This document shows positions 27,793 through 36,753 of a stretch of DNA of 64,000 nucleotides, piece after piece. A model generated the notes under the pieces. That model did no database searches and was not told the DNA's origin. It was given only the letters and a program-made list of their open reading frames with translations. Within the stretch, counting starts at the first letter, position 1. Every line of letters starts with the position of its first letter. Source of the DNA: Nitrososphaerota archaeon. GTDB taxonomy: Archaea > Thermoproteota > Nitrososphaeria > Nitrososphaerales > CADDZS01. The translations under genes and the position numbers were made by a program. The stretch is from positions 4,847 to 68,846 of the forward strand of contig JABDCJ010000008.1 in NCBI GenBank assembly GCA_013288145.1. The letters run 5' to 3'.

Positions 27793-28789
27793 AACATTCG
27801 AATCCGAAGACAGCATTCTCGTAACACGGGATTTGAAAAAGTACTACCCCATCCGGCGAGAGTTTAATCCATTTTCGAGAAACCCGAGAAGATTTGTAAG
27901 AGCCGTGGACGGAGTATCTCTGTCCATCAGGAAGGGAAAGACAGTTGCGGTCGTCGGAGAATCAGGCTGCGGAAAGACCACTCTGGCAAGAACGATAACT
28001 CTCATGACGCCTCCCACGTCCGGCGACATAATTTTTGAAGGGATCAACCTAACGAAGGAGAAGGTACGACCTAAAAAATTGTACCGGGACGTCCAGATGG
28101 TATTCCAAGATCCTGATTCTTCCTTGGACCCAAGAATCAAGATCAAGGAAACGGTAGCAGAGCCAATTCGAAGTCTCGTAGGAGGGACCGAGAATCAAGT
28201 CAGGGAATATGTAAGGACTAGTTTAAGCGCTGTCGGTCTTTCGGAAGAACAGGGTGATCGTCTGCCAAAACAACTCAGCGGGGGTCAGAGGCAACGAGTC
28301 GCAATCGCCAGGGCGATCGGCCCACGGCCCAAACTAATTGTTTTAGACGAACCAACGAGTGCACTTGATGCATCAGTCCAGGCGCAGATACTTGCGCTTC
28401 TATTGGACTTGCAGAGAAAGTATAATCTTTCTTACATGCTCATAACGCACAATATTTCCGTAGCCCAGTACCTGTCAGATCAAGTTGCCGTCATGTATGC
28501 TGGAAATCTGGTCGAGTACGGAGATACGAAAACTGTCATAACGAAGCCGAGGCACCCGTACACTATCACACTGATCAGCTCGGCCCCGATTCCGAACCCG
28601 CGTATCAGAAACCTTCTCGATATCGAAATTAAAGGAGAGGTTCCGAGTTCCATAAATCCTCCAACGGGTTGCCGCTTTAATCCTAGATGTCCCTACGCAG
28701 AAAAAATATGCACTGAAATTAATCCGCCCTTGAAAGAGATTGCAAAAGGGCACTATGTAGCTTGCCACTTTGTAGAAAAGACAGCGTAG
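27782..28789 (+). CDS. Peptide ABC transporter ATPase, DppF type (importer 2)
   Basis: A 335-residue product starting at ATG within the end of dppD. Walker A is GESGCGKT, the signature LSGGQRQR, Walker [13 protein letters not shown], and the C-terminal Cys cluster GCRFNPRCPY-x4-IC and ACHF is present. It completes importer 2. An 8-bp hairpin at 28804-28826 separates it from the convergent binding-protein gene. Confidence 0.92.
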   Translation: MGIETFESEDSILVTRDLKKYYPIRREFNPFSRNPRRFVRAVDGVSLSIRKGKTVAVVGESGCGKTTLARTITLMTPPTSGDIIFEGINLTKEKVRPKKLYRDVQMVFQDPDSSLDPRIKIKETVAEPIRSLVGGTENQVREYVRTSLSAVGLSEEQGDRLPKQLSGGQRQRVAIARAIGPRPKLIVLDEPTSALDASVQAQILALLLDLQRKYNLSYMLITHNISVAQYLSDQVAVMYAGNLVEYGDTKTVITKPRHPYTITLISSAPIPNPRIRNLLDIEIKGEVPSSINPPTGCRFNPRCPYAEKICTEINPPLKEIAKGHYVACHFVEKTA

Positions 28790-28803
28790 AAAAATGAGTA
28801 CTA

Positions 28804-28826
28804 TTAGCGGGCGAGAACCCCGCTAA
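28804..28826. terminator. Bidirectional hairpin between importer 2 and its convergent binding protein
   Basis: ttagcggg (28804-28811) pairs perfectly with cccgctaa (28819-28826) around a 7-nt loop, in the 58-bp space between two convergent stop codons. Confidence 0.55.
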
Positions 28827-28847
28827 CAGCATAGGTCGTGGAAGTTG

Positions 28848-30962
28848 CTAAGACCCTGCGAATTGAACAGTGTTGAAGATTACAGTATCACTTTGTCCAG
28901 TATAGACAGGATCTAGTAATCCTCCGGTTATCTGGGACTTTTGCCACACAACTGAACCGCTGCCATCAACAAGTTTCAGCGAGCCCACCCAGACGTAGGG
29001 TGTATCGTGATTAATCTGCTGTTGTGCAGCTGTACAATCTGCGATTAATGTAGCATTGTTGCTCGTTGACGTGAACTCGTTATCACACTTCTGTACAACG
29101 GGGTTTGAATAGATCGCCCAATTGTTAGCCGGAGTCAACCCATTCACCCAACCCAACCAAGGGTCGGCAGGGGTGTCTGCACCAGGTGCGAACGTGAAAG
29201 CACCCAGCCAAGTCAGTTGGGATTCTGTACCATTACCTGCGGCTGAAGCCGCAAAAGAGCATGGGCCGGCGACCCCTTGGGCCCCCCCTGTTGCGCAGGC
29301 GTAGTTCGCGGACGGGGTCTGCTCGACATTCACATTGATCCCAAGTACTTTCAAGTTTGATTGAACAATTGTCGCAGTGTTTAGACAGAAAGTGCATCCC
29401 TGAAGGATCCTAAAGTCCAAAGTGGGGAAGTTCTTTGTGCAAGCAGCAGAATCATTGTTGCAAGCGGCCGTGAGCAAATCTTGGGCCTTGGTCACATTTG
29501 TCGGCCACGCGGGCGCACCTCCCAAGTTGTAGAATTGCGTCCAAGCTGGATACTCTGGTCCAACCCACGGGTAAAGTTCACCACCGTACGCGGTCCGATT
29601 GATATCAGAATAGTTCACCGCGTCATAGATTGCATTTCTGACTGCTGTGATGTTAGTAGGGTAGCGGAGAACGTTTAACGCAATGCCAGTTATCAACATC
29701 GATTTTTGTGGGACTTGAGAGTAATCGTACTTTGTGGGGTTTCCTATGACCGTAGGCCAGTTCTGATCCAAAATAGTGGACATAACAGGACTTGACGATG
29801 TACTACCCTGAAGGTCGGTGAATCTGGAGAAATCATCCGCTTTTACTTGGATTACTACGTTCTGTGCATGACCAGGATCCAAGTATGCATTAGCGGCAAG
29901 CTCGGCAGGGGACATTGATTTCGCCCAATAGTTCGGGTTCTGTGCGAATTTGATGTATGAATTCGTAGAGACTGATGTCACGACGTATGGCCCTGTACCG
30001 GGGATCGGGTTATTGTTGAAGTAGCTGTTGTATGTTCCTGGGGGACCAAAGCCTCCATGGTCCAATAGCCACTGGGTATCGAATACCAGACCCTGAAACA
30101 CAACCAAAGTTCCAAGGAAATAGTTGAAAGGCGCCTTTAGATGGAATACAATCTGACTAGGGCTAGTCACGTAGATTGGCCAAGTCTGATTCTGCATAAT
30201 TGAAAGCAGAGCTTGACTTGGGTGCACGACTCCGCTAGAGTTCATCATGGCAAGGACCGCAGGTCCAAAATTCGAGTCGTTCATGTTGAAAACCGGGTAG
30301 TCAAGCCACCAATAAGAATTGTTGGCAGTCAGATAATACAGACCGTAGAACTCGCCCCAAAGGCTGTACGAATTCATTGGATTGCCAGAAGTGAAGCTGA
30401 CGTTCCGCAAGTTGAATGTGTAGGTAAGTCCGTCAGGGGAAATCGTCCAATTGGAAGCTAACATCGGGACGATGTTGATAGCACCAGTATTCTTTAGGGC
30501 GTTTCCATCAAGTGTGACGAGGGACTGGTACACGGTATAAGTCAACCAGTTTGGAAATGGAATCGCGTTGATTGACTGCTCTTGATTTAGTGAAGCAAGC
30601 GGCCATCCAATATCGTCAATTGTAAGAGTATTTACCGTCCCTCCAGTGCCGGAAGAAGACGACGAAGATGAAGAGGACGATGATGAACTGCTTGAAGATG
30701 ATGGGGAGCTAGACGAGGAAGAACTGGTTGGTGGCGATGAGGTTGAAGATGAAACAGAAGTAGAAGGAGAAGAGCTAGCGGATGAGATTGATGTGCTTTG
30801 GGAAGATGATGAGCTCGAAGAGGAGGACGAAGAAGAGGAACTACTCGTGCCAGATGTCGATGCAAAATATGCAGCCGCCCCAGCTATAATTATTACAATG
30901 ACTACAACGACGATAACTATCGTTCGTGATACGGCTAGAACTGATCTGTGGTTAAGTTTCAA
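28848..30962 (-). CDS. Peptide ABC transporter solute-binding protein (SBP_bac_5), N-terminally anchored
   Basis: About 704 residues. The open frame reaches ATG 31025, but the TATA box (30989-30997) lies inside that extension, so I take TTG 30962, about 30 nt downstream of it. The order is a membrane anchor (SRTIVIVVVVIVIIIAGAAAYF, about residues 11-32), a Ser-rich linker of some 75 residues, and a family-5 binding domain (NLRNVSFTSGNPMNSYS and related segments). It has scattered cysteines (for example CNNDSAACTK), unusual for this fold, that may form disulfides. It probably serves importer 2, which converges on it. Confidence 0.88.
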   Translation of the reverse strand: MKLNHRSVLAVSRTIVIVVVVIVIIIAGAAAYFASTSGTSSSSSSSSSSSSSSSQSTSISSASSSPSTSVSSSTSSPPTSSSSSSSPSSSSSSSSSSSSSSSSSGTGGTVNTLTIDDIGWPLASLNQEQSINAIPFPNWLTYTVYQSLVTLDGNALKNTGAINIVPMLASNWTISPDGLTYTFNLRNVSFTSGNPMNSYSLWGEFYGLYYLTANNSYWWLDYPVFNMNDSNFGPAVLAMMNSSGVVHPSQALLSIMQNQTWPIYVTSPSQIVFHLKAPFNYFLGTLVVFQGLVFDTQWLLDHGGFGPPGTYNSYFNNNPIPGTGPYVVTSVSTNSYIKFAQNPNYWAKSMSPAELAANAYLDPGHAQNVVIQVKADDFSRFTDLQGSTSSSPVMSTILDQNWPTVIGNPTKYDYSQVPQKSMLITGIALNVLRYPTNITAVRNAIYDAVNYSDINRTAYGGELYPWVGPEYPAWTQFYNLGGAPAWPTNVTKAQDLLTAACNNDSAACTKNFPTLDFRILQGCTFCLNTATIVQSNLKVLGINVNVEQTPSANYACATGGAQGVAGPCSFAASAAGNGTESQLTWLGAFTFAPGADTPADPWLGWVNGLTPANNWAIYSNPVVQKCDNEFTSTSNNATLIADCTAAQQQINHDTPYVWVGSLKLVDGSGSVVWQKSQITGGLLDPVYTGQSDTVIFNTVQFAGS

Positions 30963-30988
30963 ATTCAGTTTTAACCGCCAAACTCGTG

Positions 30989-30997
30989 TATTATAAG
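30989..30997 (-). promoter_or_regulatory. TATA box for the importer 2 binding protein
   Basis: On the complement strand the element reads cttataata. It lies about 30 nt upstream of the TTG at 30962 and decides the start codon. Confidence 0.6.
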
Positions 30998-31001
30998 CGT
31001 T

Positions 31002-31016
31002 ATTGCATTTTGCAAT
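31002..31016. promoter_or_regulatory. Inverted repeat just upstream of the binding-protein TATA box
   Basis: attgca-ttt-tgcaat is a perfect 6-bp dyad located about 5 bp upstream of the TATA element. It is at the BRE/activator position, so an operator for a dimeric regulator is plausible. The remaining divergent region (to 31247) is A/T-rich and shows no gene. Confidence 0.4.
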
Positions 31017-31217
31017 CGCGTACATTCGACTGTATTTGTTTACCCGCTAAATCGTAGTAACCAATTGATTAGCACAATGGCCGATGTGGAATTTCGCCAT
31101 AACGGCTATCAAATTAGAGCATTCTATTGAATGCCTATTCAGTAACGGGTTAAAGCCTCCAATAATAAATTGATAATTTATCAGAAATCAAGTATCTACA
31201 AGATCTCTTAACAAAAC

Positions 31218-31225
31218 CATAAATC
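31218..31225 (+). promoter_or_regulatory. TATA box for the thioredoxin-fold protein gene
   Basis: cataaatc is centred 26 nt before ATG 31248, a textbook leaderless spacing. Confidence 0.6.
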
Positions 31226-31247
31226 GAAAAGTTGGCTCGTTAAATTT

Positions 31248-31784
31248 ATGCTCGAACTAGGAAAACCGGCCCCCAATTTTGAGGCTCTCAAAGCTACGGA
31301 CGGAAAATCGTACTCTCTTAGCTCATTCGAAAAAAATCCCGTACTAATAGTAATTTTTTCCTGCAATCACTGCCCCTACGTTGTCGCGTATGAGGACAGG
31401 ATGGTCGCCATCCAGAGGGATTATGCTTCGAAGGGAGTCCAGATCGTCGCGATAAATTCGAACGATGACAAGTCTTACCCCGAGGACAGTTTTCCGAATA
31501 TGGTAAAGCGAGCGAAAGACAAGCACTTTAATTTCATCTATGCTCGTGATTCTGACCAAAGTGTTGTTGACGCATTTGGAGCTGTTTGCACCCCACACAT
31601 TTTTGCATTCGGCCAGGATAGAAAGTTAGCCTACAGAGGAAGAATCGACGACTCGAAGGATCCGTCAAAGGTATCTTCAAGTGACCTGAGGAACGCAATT
31701 GATGACATGCTGTCGGGAAAGAAGGTCAGAGTACCGGACACCCGTCCATTTGGCTGCAGCATAAAGTTGATCAGTTCATTCTAA
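31248..31784 (+). CDS. Thioredoxin/AhpC-TSA-fold redox protein
   Basis: A 178-residue product starting at ATG. The redoxin fold begins LGKPAPNF; the active site is SCNHCPYVVAYEDRM, a C-x2-C pair at about residues 39-42. Later segments VQIVAINSND and FGAVCTPHIFAF (cis-Pro region with an extra Cys) fit the roughly 180-residue thioredoxin-family subgroup with a CNHCPYV motif. It is likely a cytosolic thiol peroxidase or disulfide reductase. It lies 30 bp upstream of the LLM oxidoreductase gene and is probably co-transcribed with it. Confidence 0.82.
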   Translation: MLELGKPAPNFEALKATDGKSYSLSSFEKNPVLIVIFSCNHCPYVVAYEDRMVAIQRDYASKGVQIVAINSNDDKSYPEDSFPNMVKRAKDKHFNFIYARDSDQSVVDAFGAVCTPHIFAFGQDRKLAYRGRIDDSKDPSKVSSSDLRNAIDDMLSGKKVRVPDTRPFGCSIKLISSF

Positions 31785-31814
31785 CAACTTTCTAGACCTA
31801 GGAGATTTTGAAAA

Positions 31815-32867
31815 ATGAAACTGGGAGCCATCATCGACGACATTTCGCCAATGGATTCTCTGGAAAGGGGAATCAAAGCCGAGAAGCTTGGCTTCGATTC
31901 TCTTTGGTTCTCTGATCACTTGATGGACACAGGCGGGATCAGGATTGATCCGTGGACTACCATGGGCGCGATCTCCGCAAGTACGAAAAAAATCGAAATG
32001 TGCCCCGCGGTTAGCGATGTTCAGCGTATCCATCCAGCAAAAATGGCGCATATGGTTGCTACTCTCTCTGATTTGAGCGACGGGAGAACTCTGTGCGGGA
32101 TAGGTGCTGGTGAGGCAATGAATCTCGTTCCATTTGGCATCGAGTTTGGTGCGCCGAAGGAGCGTGTGGAAAGATTGGGAGAGGCGATTCAAATTGCAAA
32201 GCTCCTGTGGTCTTCGAGCTCGAAAAGTCCAGTCTCATTTCAGGGTAAGTATTTCTCACTAGATGGTGCTTGGCTGGATATTCCGATCACATCCGGTGTC
32301 CCTCGCGTAATAGTTGGAGCTCTCGGTGGCAAGATGGCGCTTGAAGTTGCAGGAAAGTTTGGCGATGGCTGGGTCTCCTGGCTAAACAGCGCAGATACCT
32401 TTCGAAAGAAGCTAGACACTGCAAAGAATGCCGCGAGGTCTTTAGGAAGGAGCGAAAAATCAATTCAAGATTTTAGGGCATGTATCTGGGTCTATACGGT
32501 ACTTACCTCTGACACTACCCAGATCAGAAAAGCGATGAACCGCGCAAAACGCGGACTACTCGCCGAAGGCCAGACCCTAAAGATGATGGGATTTCACCGT
32601 CCCGAGGGGCTGGGCAAAACATACCAGAACATGCTGGTTTCGGATGAAGGTGCAATGAAAATTCCCAGCGTTCAAGACAGCGTGCCCGATGAGTTCGTTG
32701 AACAGGTTGTTGCCGCGGGATCTGCAAGTGAGATTATCGAGCGAATAGAAGAGTTCGGAAAAGCTGGGGCGACTGATGCAATGATTCATTTTGTCGGCGA
32801 TGACAAGAACCAGATGGAAGACTTTGCCCAGAAAGTGTTGAGAAACTTCAATTCTAAGGACAAGTAG
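31815..32867 (+). CDS. LLM-class flavin (probably F420)-dependent oxidoreductase
   Basis: A 350-residue product starting at ATG, with ggaga about 12 nt upstream. The TIM-barrel of the luciferase-like monooxygenase family is seen in KAEKLGFDSLWFSDH, RTLCGIGAGEAMNLVPFGIEF and VIVGALGGKMALEVAGKFGDGWVSW. The GIGAGE-x-N-x2-PFGI motif resembles F420-dependent methylene-tetrahydromethanopterin reductase (Mer) and F420-dependent dehydrogenases. The residues therefore favour F420 over FMN, but the substrate is unknown. It is followed after 12 bp by a VOC-fold gene, forming a three-gene run 31248-33245. Confidence 0.82.
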   Translation: MKLGAIIDDISPMDSLERGIKAEKLGFDSLWFSDHLMDTGGIRIDPWTTMGAISASTKKIEMCPAVSDVQRIHPAKMAHMVATLSDLSDGRTLCGIGAGEAMNLVPFGIEFGAPKERVERLGEAIQIAKLLWSSSSKSPVSFQGKYFSLDGAWLDIPITSGVPRVIVGALGGKMALEVAGKFGDGWVSWLNSADTFRKKLDTAKNAARSLGRSEKSIQDFRACIWVYTVLTSDTTQIRKAMNRAKRGLLAEGQTLKMMGFHRPEGLGKTYQNMLVSDEGAMKIPSVQDSVPDEFVEQVVAAGSASEIIERIEEFGKAGATDAMIHFVGDDKNQMEDFAQKVLRNFNSKDK

Positions 32868-32879
32868 CGGGGAAATCCA

Positions 32880-33245
32880 ATGATCAAGAAGGCCAACGCC
32901 ACAATATACGTTTCCGATGTTGATAGCGCTCTAAAATTCTATACGGAAACTCTGGGCATGCGAGAAAAGTCTCACTGGGGAAAGGAATTTGCCGAAGTCG
33001 AAATGAACGGAATCATCGGACTACATCCCGCAACAAAAAGCGGTCCAAAGCCGGGTACAAATGGTGCGATCTCGATTGGACTAGAAGTTGACGATCTGGA
33101 TTCCGAGGTTACCAGACTGAAAGAGAAAGGTGTCGTATTTCTTGGCAATGTCGTCGACGACGGCCCGGTCAGGCTGGCTTTTTTCGGAGATCAGGACGGA
33201 AATCCGATGTACCTCACTCAAGTTAAGAAGGGGATGTGGGGCTGA
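32880..33245 (+). CDS. VOC (glyoxalase/bleomycin-resistance) superfamily protein
   Basis: A 121-residue product starting at ATG with gggga upstream. Two beta-alpha-beta-beta-beta modules are present: IYVSDVDSALKFYTETLGM, then ISIGLEVDDLDSEVTRLKEKGV and FGDQDGNPMYL. Metal ligands of glyoxalase I are only partly recognisable (Glu in FAEVEM, Glu in GLEVDD). The function is probably a small isomerase, lyase or binding protein, perhaps linked to the adjacent LLM enzyme. Confidence 0.8.
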   Translation: MIKKANATIYVSDVDSALKFYTETLGMREKSHWGKEFAEVEMNGIIGLHPATKSGPKPGTNGAISIGLEVDDLDSEVTRLKEKGVVFLGNVVDDGPVRLAFFGDQDGNPMYLTQVKKGMWG

Positions 33246-33266
33246 TTCTCGGACTATTCTCCGAGC

Positions 33267-33722
33267 CTAACTTTGGACATCCAAAGCGAAGAATATTGGA
33301 ATGTTGTCGGATGATTCTGGGCTGTAAGTATAATATCTGTCGCTGTACCCGCTCATTCTAAAACCCTGGCTCAGGTAAAAATCGATGCTTTCTTTTCTTC
33401 CGATTTGAGTCTCTACAATTATCGACCTCAGACTGTTTTGCCTTGCCCTTTCGACAAGCGCCATCACGATCTTGGAACCGATTCCCTTTCTCTTCATAGA
33501 GTTTTCAACCGCGAGCTCGACGAGATAACCTGTTTTATTCCATGAAATTATCCACATCAGTGCAATACCTAGTAACTTCCCAATTGACTCTTCTTCGGCT
33601 ACAAGTAATATTGAATTCGGGTTTTGCAGTTCCTTGTTGTGATCGATGTTAACAACCCAGTGTTGATTTATGATCCTCTCAATTTCCGGCACGTCGTCCG
33701 AGTTTGCGTCTCTTATCCTCAT
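33267..33722 (-). CDS. GNAT family N-acetyltransferase
   Basis: A 151-residue product starting at ATG. The GNAT fold shows MRIRDANSDDVPEIERI, YLVELAVENSMKRKGIGSKIVMALVERA (acetyl-CoA motif A, R/K-x-x-G-I-G) and FYLSQGFRMSG. It resembles RimI-type or small-molecule acetyltransferases; substrate unknown. It is convergent with the VOC gene and divergent from the HTH_10 regulator. Confidence 0.87.
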   Translation of the reverse strand: MRIRDANSDDVPEIERIINQHWVVNIDHNKELQNPNSILLVAEEESIGKLLGIALMWIISWNKTGYLVELAVENSMKRKGIGSKIVMALVERARQNSLRSIIVETQIGRKESIDFYLSQGFRMSGYSDRYYTYSPESSDNIPIFFALDVQS

Positions 33723-33817
33723 TCCTGAATCCGATCCCTATTCGCTGTGCAAGATACTTGCTACCGTCAAACGTCGGCTATAGCCATTTATTGGCAAATA
33801 TAGAAGATTTGGCAAAA

Positions 33818-34528
33818 ATGACCCACTACGAAGTCTCGTTCAAGCTCCAGCATGATAACTGTCACTATAATCAGTTTTCGAAGGACAATCCCTCAGTGAT
33901 TATTTCGCACTGGTGCAACTGGAGCAAGGATGTTCTTGAGATAAGTCACCGAGAGATCCAAAGCGATCCGCAGATAAAGCAGGACCTGCAGAAACTCACA
34001 AAGGCCCTCGGGGCAAAGATTATCCGCAGATCTTTTTCGGGCTCGAGTGTCCAGGTAGTTTTCATGCACTGCGCTTGCGACTCGATTCCACCACCAACTC
34101 TGCCCGTTATTGAAAAGAGAAACTGCCTTGAGCTTCTGCCAGCGGTGTACTCCGATGGTTGGGAGTGGTACCGCGTCATAGCTTTTTCTGAACGAGATCT
34201 GAAAGACCTGTTCAAGGATCTCGACAGACATTGCAGTACGATAGAGATAATTTCAAGGCGCTCGATTTATGACGAGTCAGTCCGCGATACCTTTCTACTT
34301 TCAACTGCCTCTCTTTTTGGTACCCTGACGGACAAGCAGACAAGGGCTCTTATGACCGCGCTGGACAATGGATATTACCGGCTGCCGCGGACTTCGAACG
34401 CAGGCGATATCGCCAGATTGATGGGAGTTCCGAGAACCAGCTTCGTCGACCATCTGCGAAAAGCAGAGAACAAAGTTCTCCAGGCAGTCGGACCATATTT
34501 GCGGCTCAAACCCGCTGCCGAAGCCTAG
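33818..34528 (+). CDS. HTH_10 (bacterio-opsin activator type) transcriptional regulator
   Basis: A 236-residue product. ATG 33818 is chosen because a TATA-like catttatt (33785-33792) lies about 28 nt upstream; the longer open frame starts inside the neighbouring gene. The C-terminal HTH_10 domain is seen at LTDKQTRALMTALDNGYYRLPR, GDIARLMGVPRTSFVDHLRKAENKVL. The N-terminal sensor part is rich in Cys/His (HDNCHY, HWCNW, HCACD), suggesting metal or redox sensing. Such regulators are common in haloarchaea and thaumarchaea. The target is unknown. Confidence 0.85.
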   Translation: MTHYEVSFKLQHDNCHYNQFSKDNPSVIISHWCNWSKDVLEISHREIQSDPQIKQDLQKLTKALGAKIIRRSFSGSSVQVVFMHCACDSIPPPTLPVIEKRNCLELLPAVYSDGWEWYRVIAFSERDLKDLFKDLDRHCSTIEIISRRSIYDESVRDTFLLSTASLFGTLTDKQTRALMTALDNGYYRLPRTSNAGDIARLMGVPRTSFVDHLRKAENKVLQAVGPYLRLKPAAEA

Positions 34529-34607
34529 TTAGAAATTTCGCGCAACTGCTAAACTCTCGTTACAACCATAGAAACCGAATCAGGTAGGGGGGATCAAGTC
34601 ACCCGAT

Positions 34608-35876
34608 TCAGGTTTTCAGGACTGCCGAAACGATCTGGCTGAACTCTTCGTCACTGACAAGATTCTTTTTCTCCATGGATCTCTGCTTGACTCTTGCAAG
34701 TATTTCGTTTACTTGAGGCTCGCTTGCTGCTATTCCCTTTTTCCTCAAATGGTACATTATGGAATACTTGCCGCTCTTCTTTCCAAGCACGATTTCGGTC
34801 TCGCCTGCAAACCATTCAGGATCGAACAGTTCAAGCTGTCTTGCTACCTCCGGCATCTTGTAATATCTCTCGACAGCGATCCCGCTCTCCCTTCTGAAGA
34901 TATTCCGTCCGAGCACGGGTTTGTTTACTGGAATCGGGATGTTTGAAAGCTCCGAAACAAGTTTTGACACCTCGTTAAGCTTCTCCAGATCGACCCCGCA
35001 GTCAATCCCGTATAGCAACATCAGCGCAAGAACGACCTCTTCGAGCGCAACGTTGCCTGCGCTCTCCCCGATACCATTGACCGAGACGTGCGCGGCTTTT
35101 GCTCCGTTAGATAGTCCGGCAATTGTGTTTGCAACTCCCAAGCTAAGCGAGTTATGGCAATGAACCTCTAGCGGCACGTCGACCATTTTCTGGACCTTCT
35201 TTACTAGGAAGGAAAATCCCTCGGGCGAAGCCGCGCTCATGGTATCTACAACGGCAAGCCTATCGGCGTGAGCTGATTCTCCGGCCTTCATCATCGTTGC
35301 AATTGAATCGAGATCGGCTCTTGTCGTGTCGTAAGGGAAAAAGACGACAAAGATACCGTGCGACTTTGCGTACTCAATTACGCCAATCGCGTCTGCAGAT
35401 GCCTTCCCAACCTCGGTACCCATGACCTCAAGACGTTCTTTCAAAACCGGGATTTCGATGATGACCGAGGAAACATCACATGAAATAGCTGCGTCGATGT
35501 CCTGCTTTCTTGCGCGGCAGAACGCAAAGATCTTGGAAAACGAAGTGCTCTTTTCTATGTCTTTAATCGCGAGCTTGTCTTCCTCCGAAACTACTGGCAT
35601 CCCAGCCTCAATCCGATGGACTCGCGCTTCGTCAAGCTTTGTTGCAATTCGTAGTTTATCCTCTCTGGAAAAAACTACACCCGGCGTTTGCTCCCCGTCT
35701 CGGAGCGTCACGTCATGCAATTCTATGGGAGTTGTAAAATGTAAATTTCTCCGAACCTCTTCTGCAAAATTGTAGGAACTGGTCCACCAGTGTTCATTTT
35801 TCCAAAGTTTTTCGTTTTGCTGCGACATTAGATTATCCAAACCGTCTCCAAGAGAAAAGAAGTCTTGATAATCCAA
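34608..35876 (-). CDS. Homocitrate synthase / 2-isopropylmalate synthase family enzyme
   Basis: A 422-residue product starting at TTG, about 27 nt after a TATA-like gataaac (complement of about 35900-35906). The HMGL-like TIM barrel has the signature LHDVTLRDGEQTPG, the HCHNSLSLGVANTIAG metal motif (H-x-H) and GIGESAGNVALEEV. It is short: a communication domain ends near residue 420 and the LeuA regulatory domain is absent. That favours homocitrate synthase (NifV/AksA/LysW-pathway type) or citramalate synthase over bacterial LeuA. In archaea related to this one, lysine is made via homocitrate. An N-terminal extension of about 50 residues precedes the barrel. Confidence 0.82.
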   Translation of the reverse strand: MDYQDFFSLGDGLDNLMSQQNEKLWKNEHWWTSSYNFAEEVRRNLHFTTPIELHDVTLRDGEQTPGVVFSREDKLRIATKLDEARVHRIEAGMPVVSEEDKLAIKDIEKSTSFSKIFAFCRARKQDIDAAISCDVSSVIIEIPVLKERLEVMGTEVGKASADAIGVIEYAKSHGIFVVFFPYDTTRADLDSIATMMKAGESAHADRLAVVDTMSAASPEGFSFLVKKVQKMVDVPLEVHCHNSLSLGVANTIAGLSNGAKAAHVSVNGIGESAGNVALEEVVLALMLLYGIDCGVDLEKLNEVSKLVSELSNIPIPVNKPVLGRNIFRRESGIAVERYYKMPEVARQLELFDPEWFAGETEIVLGKKSGKYSIMYHLRKKGIAASEPQVNEILARVKQRSMEKKNLVSDEEFSQIVSAVLKT

Positions 35877-36120
35877 TGGCTTTACTGCGGTATTGAAGTT
35901 TATCTTGAGGAGTCTGTTTGAACCTACTCACTAATAATTCCTTATTGAAACTAAACGATCTAAATATTCTCACAGACTCAGACCATTTCCCGCTTTGTTA
36001 ACGCAAAGGAAACTCGCACCTTATCGCAAGTCACAAACCGTTTTGATAGCAGAATTGAAAAAAATAGGTAGGCGTTGCAACAAAACAACGCCTCGTAGGT
36101 TAAGTCCACTAAGTGCTGAT

Positions 36121-36363
36121 CTAATTATGATCTCTGACTGATTTGGAGAAGGCGAGGTAACCGTTTCCCTCTGCGGTAATCCAGTACTCGTTTGCCTCGA
36201 ACGCGACGTACTCTTTACCACGCAAGCCTTCGAGTGCCGTTAGACACCTTTCAGTCTCTAATCCGGTCAGGTCAGATGCCTTCGACGGGCTTAGTCTCCT
36301 TTGTCGCTTCAGAATTCTCAGTAGTTGAACTTCGTCGCCAGGAATAGTAGGTATAGTAACCAT
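36121..36363 (-). CDS. Small winged-helix DNA-binding protein
   Basis: An 80-residue product starting at ATG. The HTH core is VQLLRILKRQRRLSPSKASDLTGLETERCLTALEGLRGKEYV, followed by a wing EANEYWITAEGNGYLAF. The layout is that of an archaeal MarR/ArsR-like mini-regulator with no extra sensor domain. It is a single gene in an otherwise sparse stretch. The 244 bp on its downstream side and the 390 bp upstream show no other convincing gene. Confidence 0.7.
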   Translation of the reverse strand: MVTIPTIPGDEVQLLRILKRQRRLSPSKASDLTGLETERCLTALEGLRGKEYVAFEANEYWITAEGNGYLAFSKSVRDHN

Positions 36364-36753
36364 TTGTCCTAAATCAGCTGCGACAGATTTTTAGGTTTTA
36401 ATTTAATTTTTTCGCGGTCGAAAAGTCAACTCATCTGTATGCTGACTTTATCGTACTATGCCATAATTGGGACTAAAATCTTGTGAAATCCTACAAATTT
36501 CATAACGAATCAACACTATTGGGAATTGCAAGTAAAGCTCTTGGCTGGCTTCAGATGGAGAATTCATTGGGGAAATGAATTGAGCCTAGATTTTACGTCG
36601 ATTTCGGAATAACTAGAAGAGGATGGAAGAAAATTGTAGGGAAAACTAGAGCTGGAAAGCTCCAGTCCAGGGTCTTGTTGCCGCGATTTGAGAGATAAAT
36701 CAAAAATTTGGAAACGTGTAAATATACAAGAGACTTCTCTTCTGAAGAAGAGT
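36364..36753. other. Intergenic region without a convincing gene
   Basis: About 390 bases lie between divergent genes. It contains the winged-helix promoter side, short A/T-rich stretches, and a TATA-like element at 36718-36727 close to the C45 gene. The small frames in it (fewer than 40 codons) have no motif or promoter spacing that supports them. Confidence 0.5.
36718..36727 (+). promoter_or_regulatory. TATA box for the C45 hydrolase
   Basis: gtaaatatac is centred about 31 nt upstream of ATG 36754. It lies inside the longer open frame, arguing for the internal start. Confidence 0.5.

Noticed and set aside
30646..30996. Long plus-strand frame encoding a Glu/Asp-rich protein opposite the Ser-rich linker
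   Set aside because: It is the antisense of Ser codons (TCT/TCC/TCA give Glu/Asp-rich reverse frames) inside a clear binding-protein gene. The same effect produces 8439-8819 on the minus strand.
36580..36710. Short basic frame (about 35 codons) resembling a winged-helix tail upstream of the C45 gene
   Set aside because: It has no valid start codon after the preceding stop and no promoter spacing, and the match is too weak to call a pseudogene.
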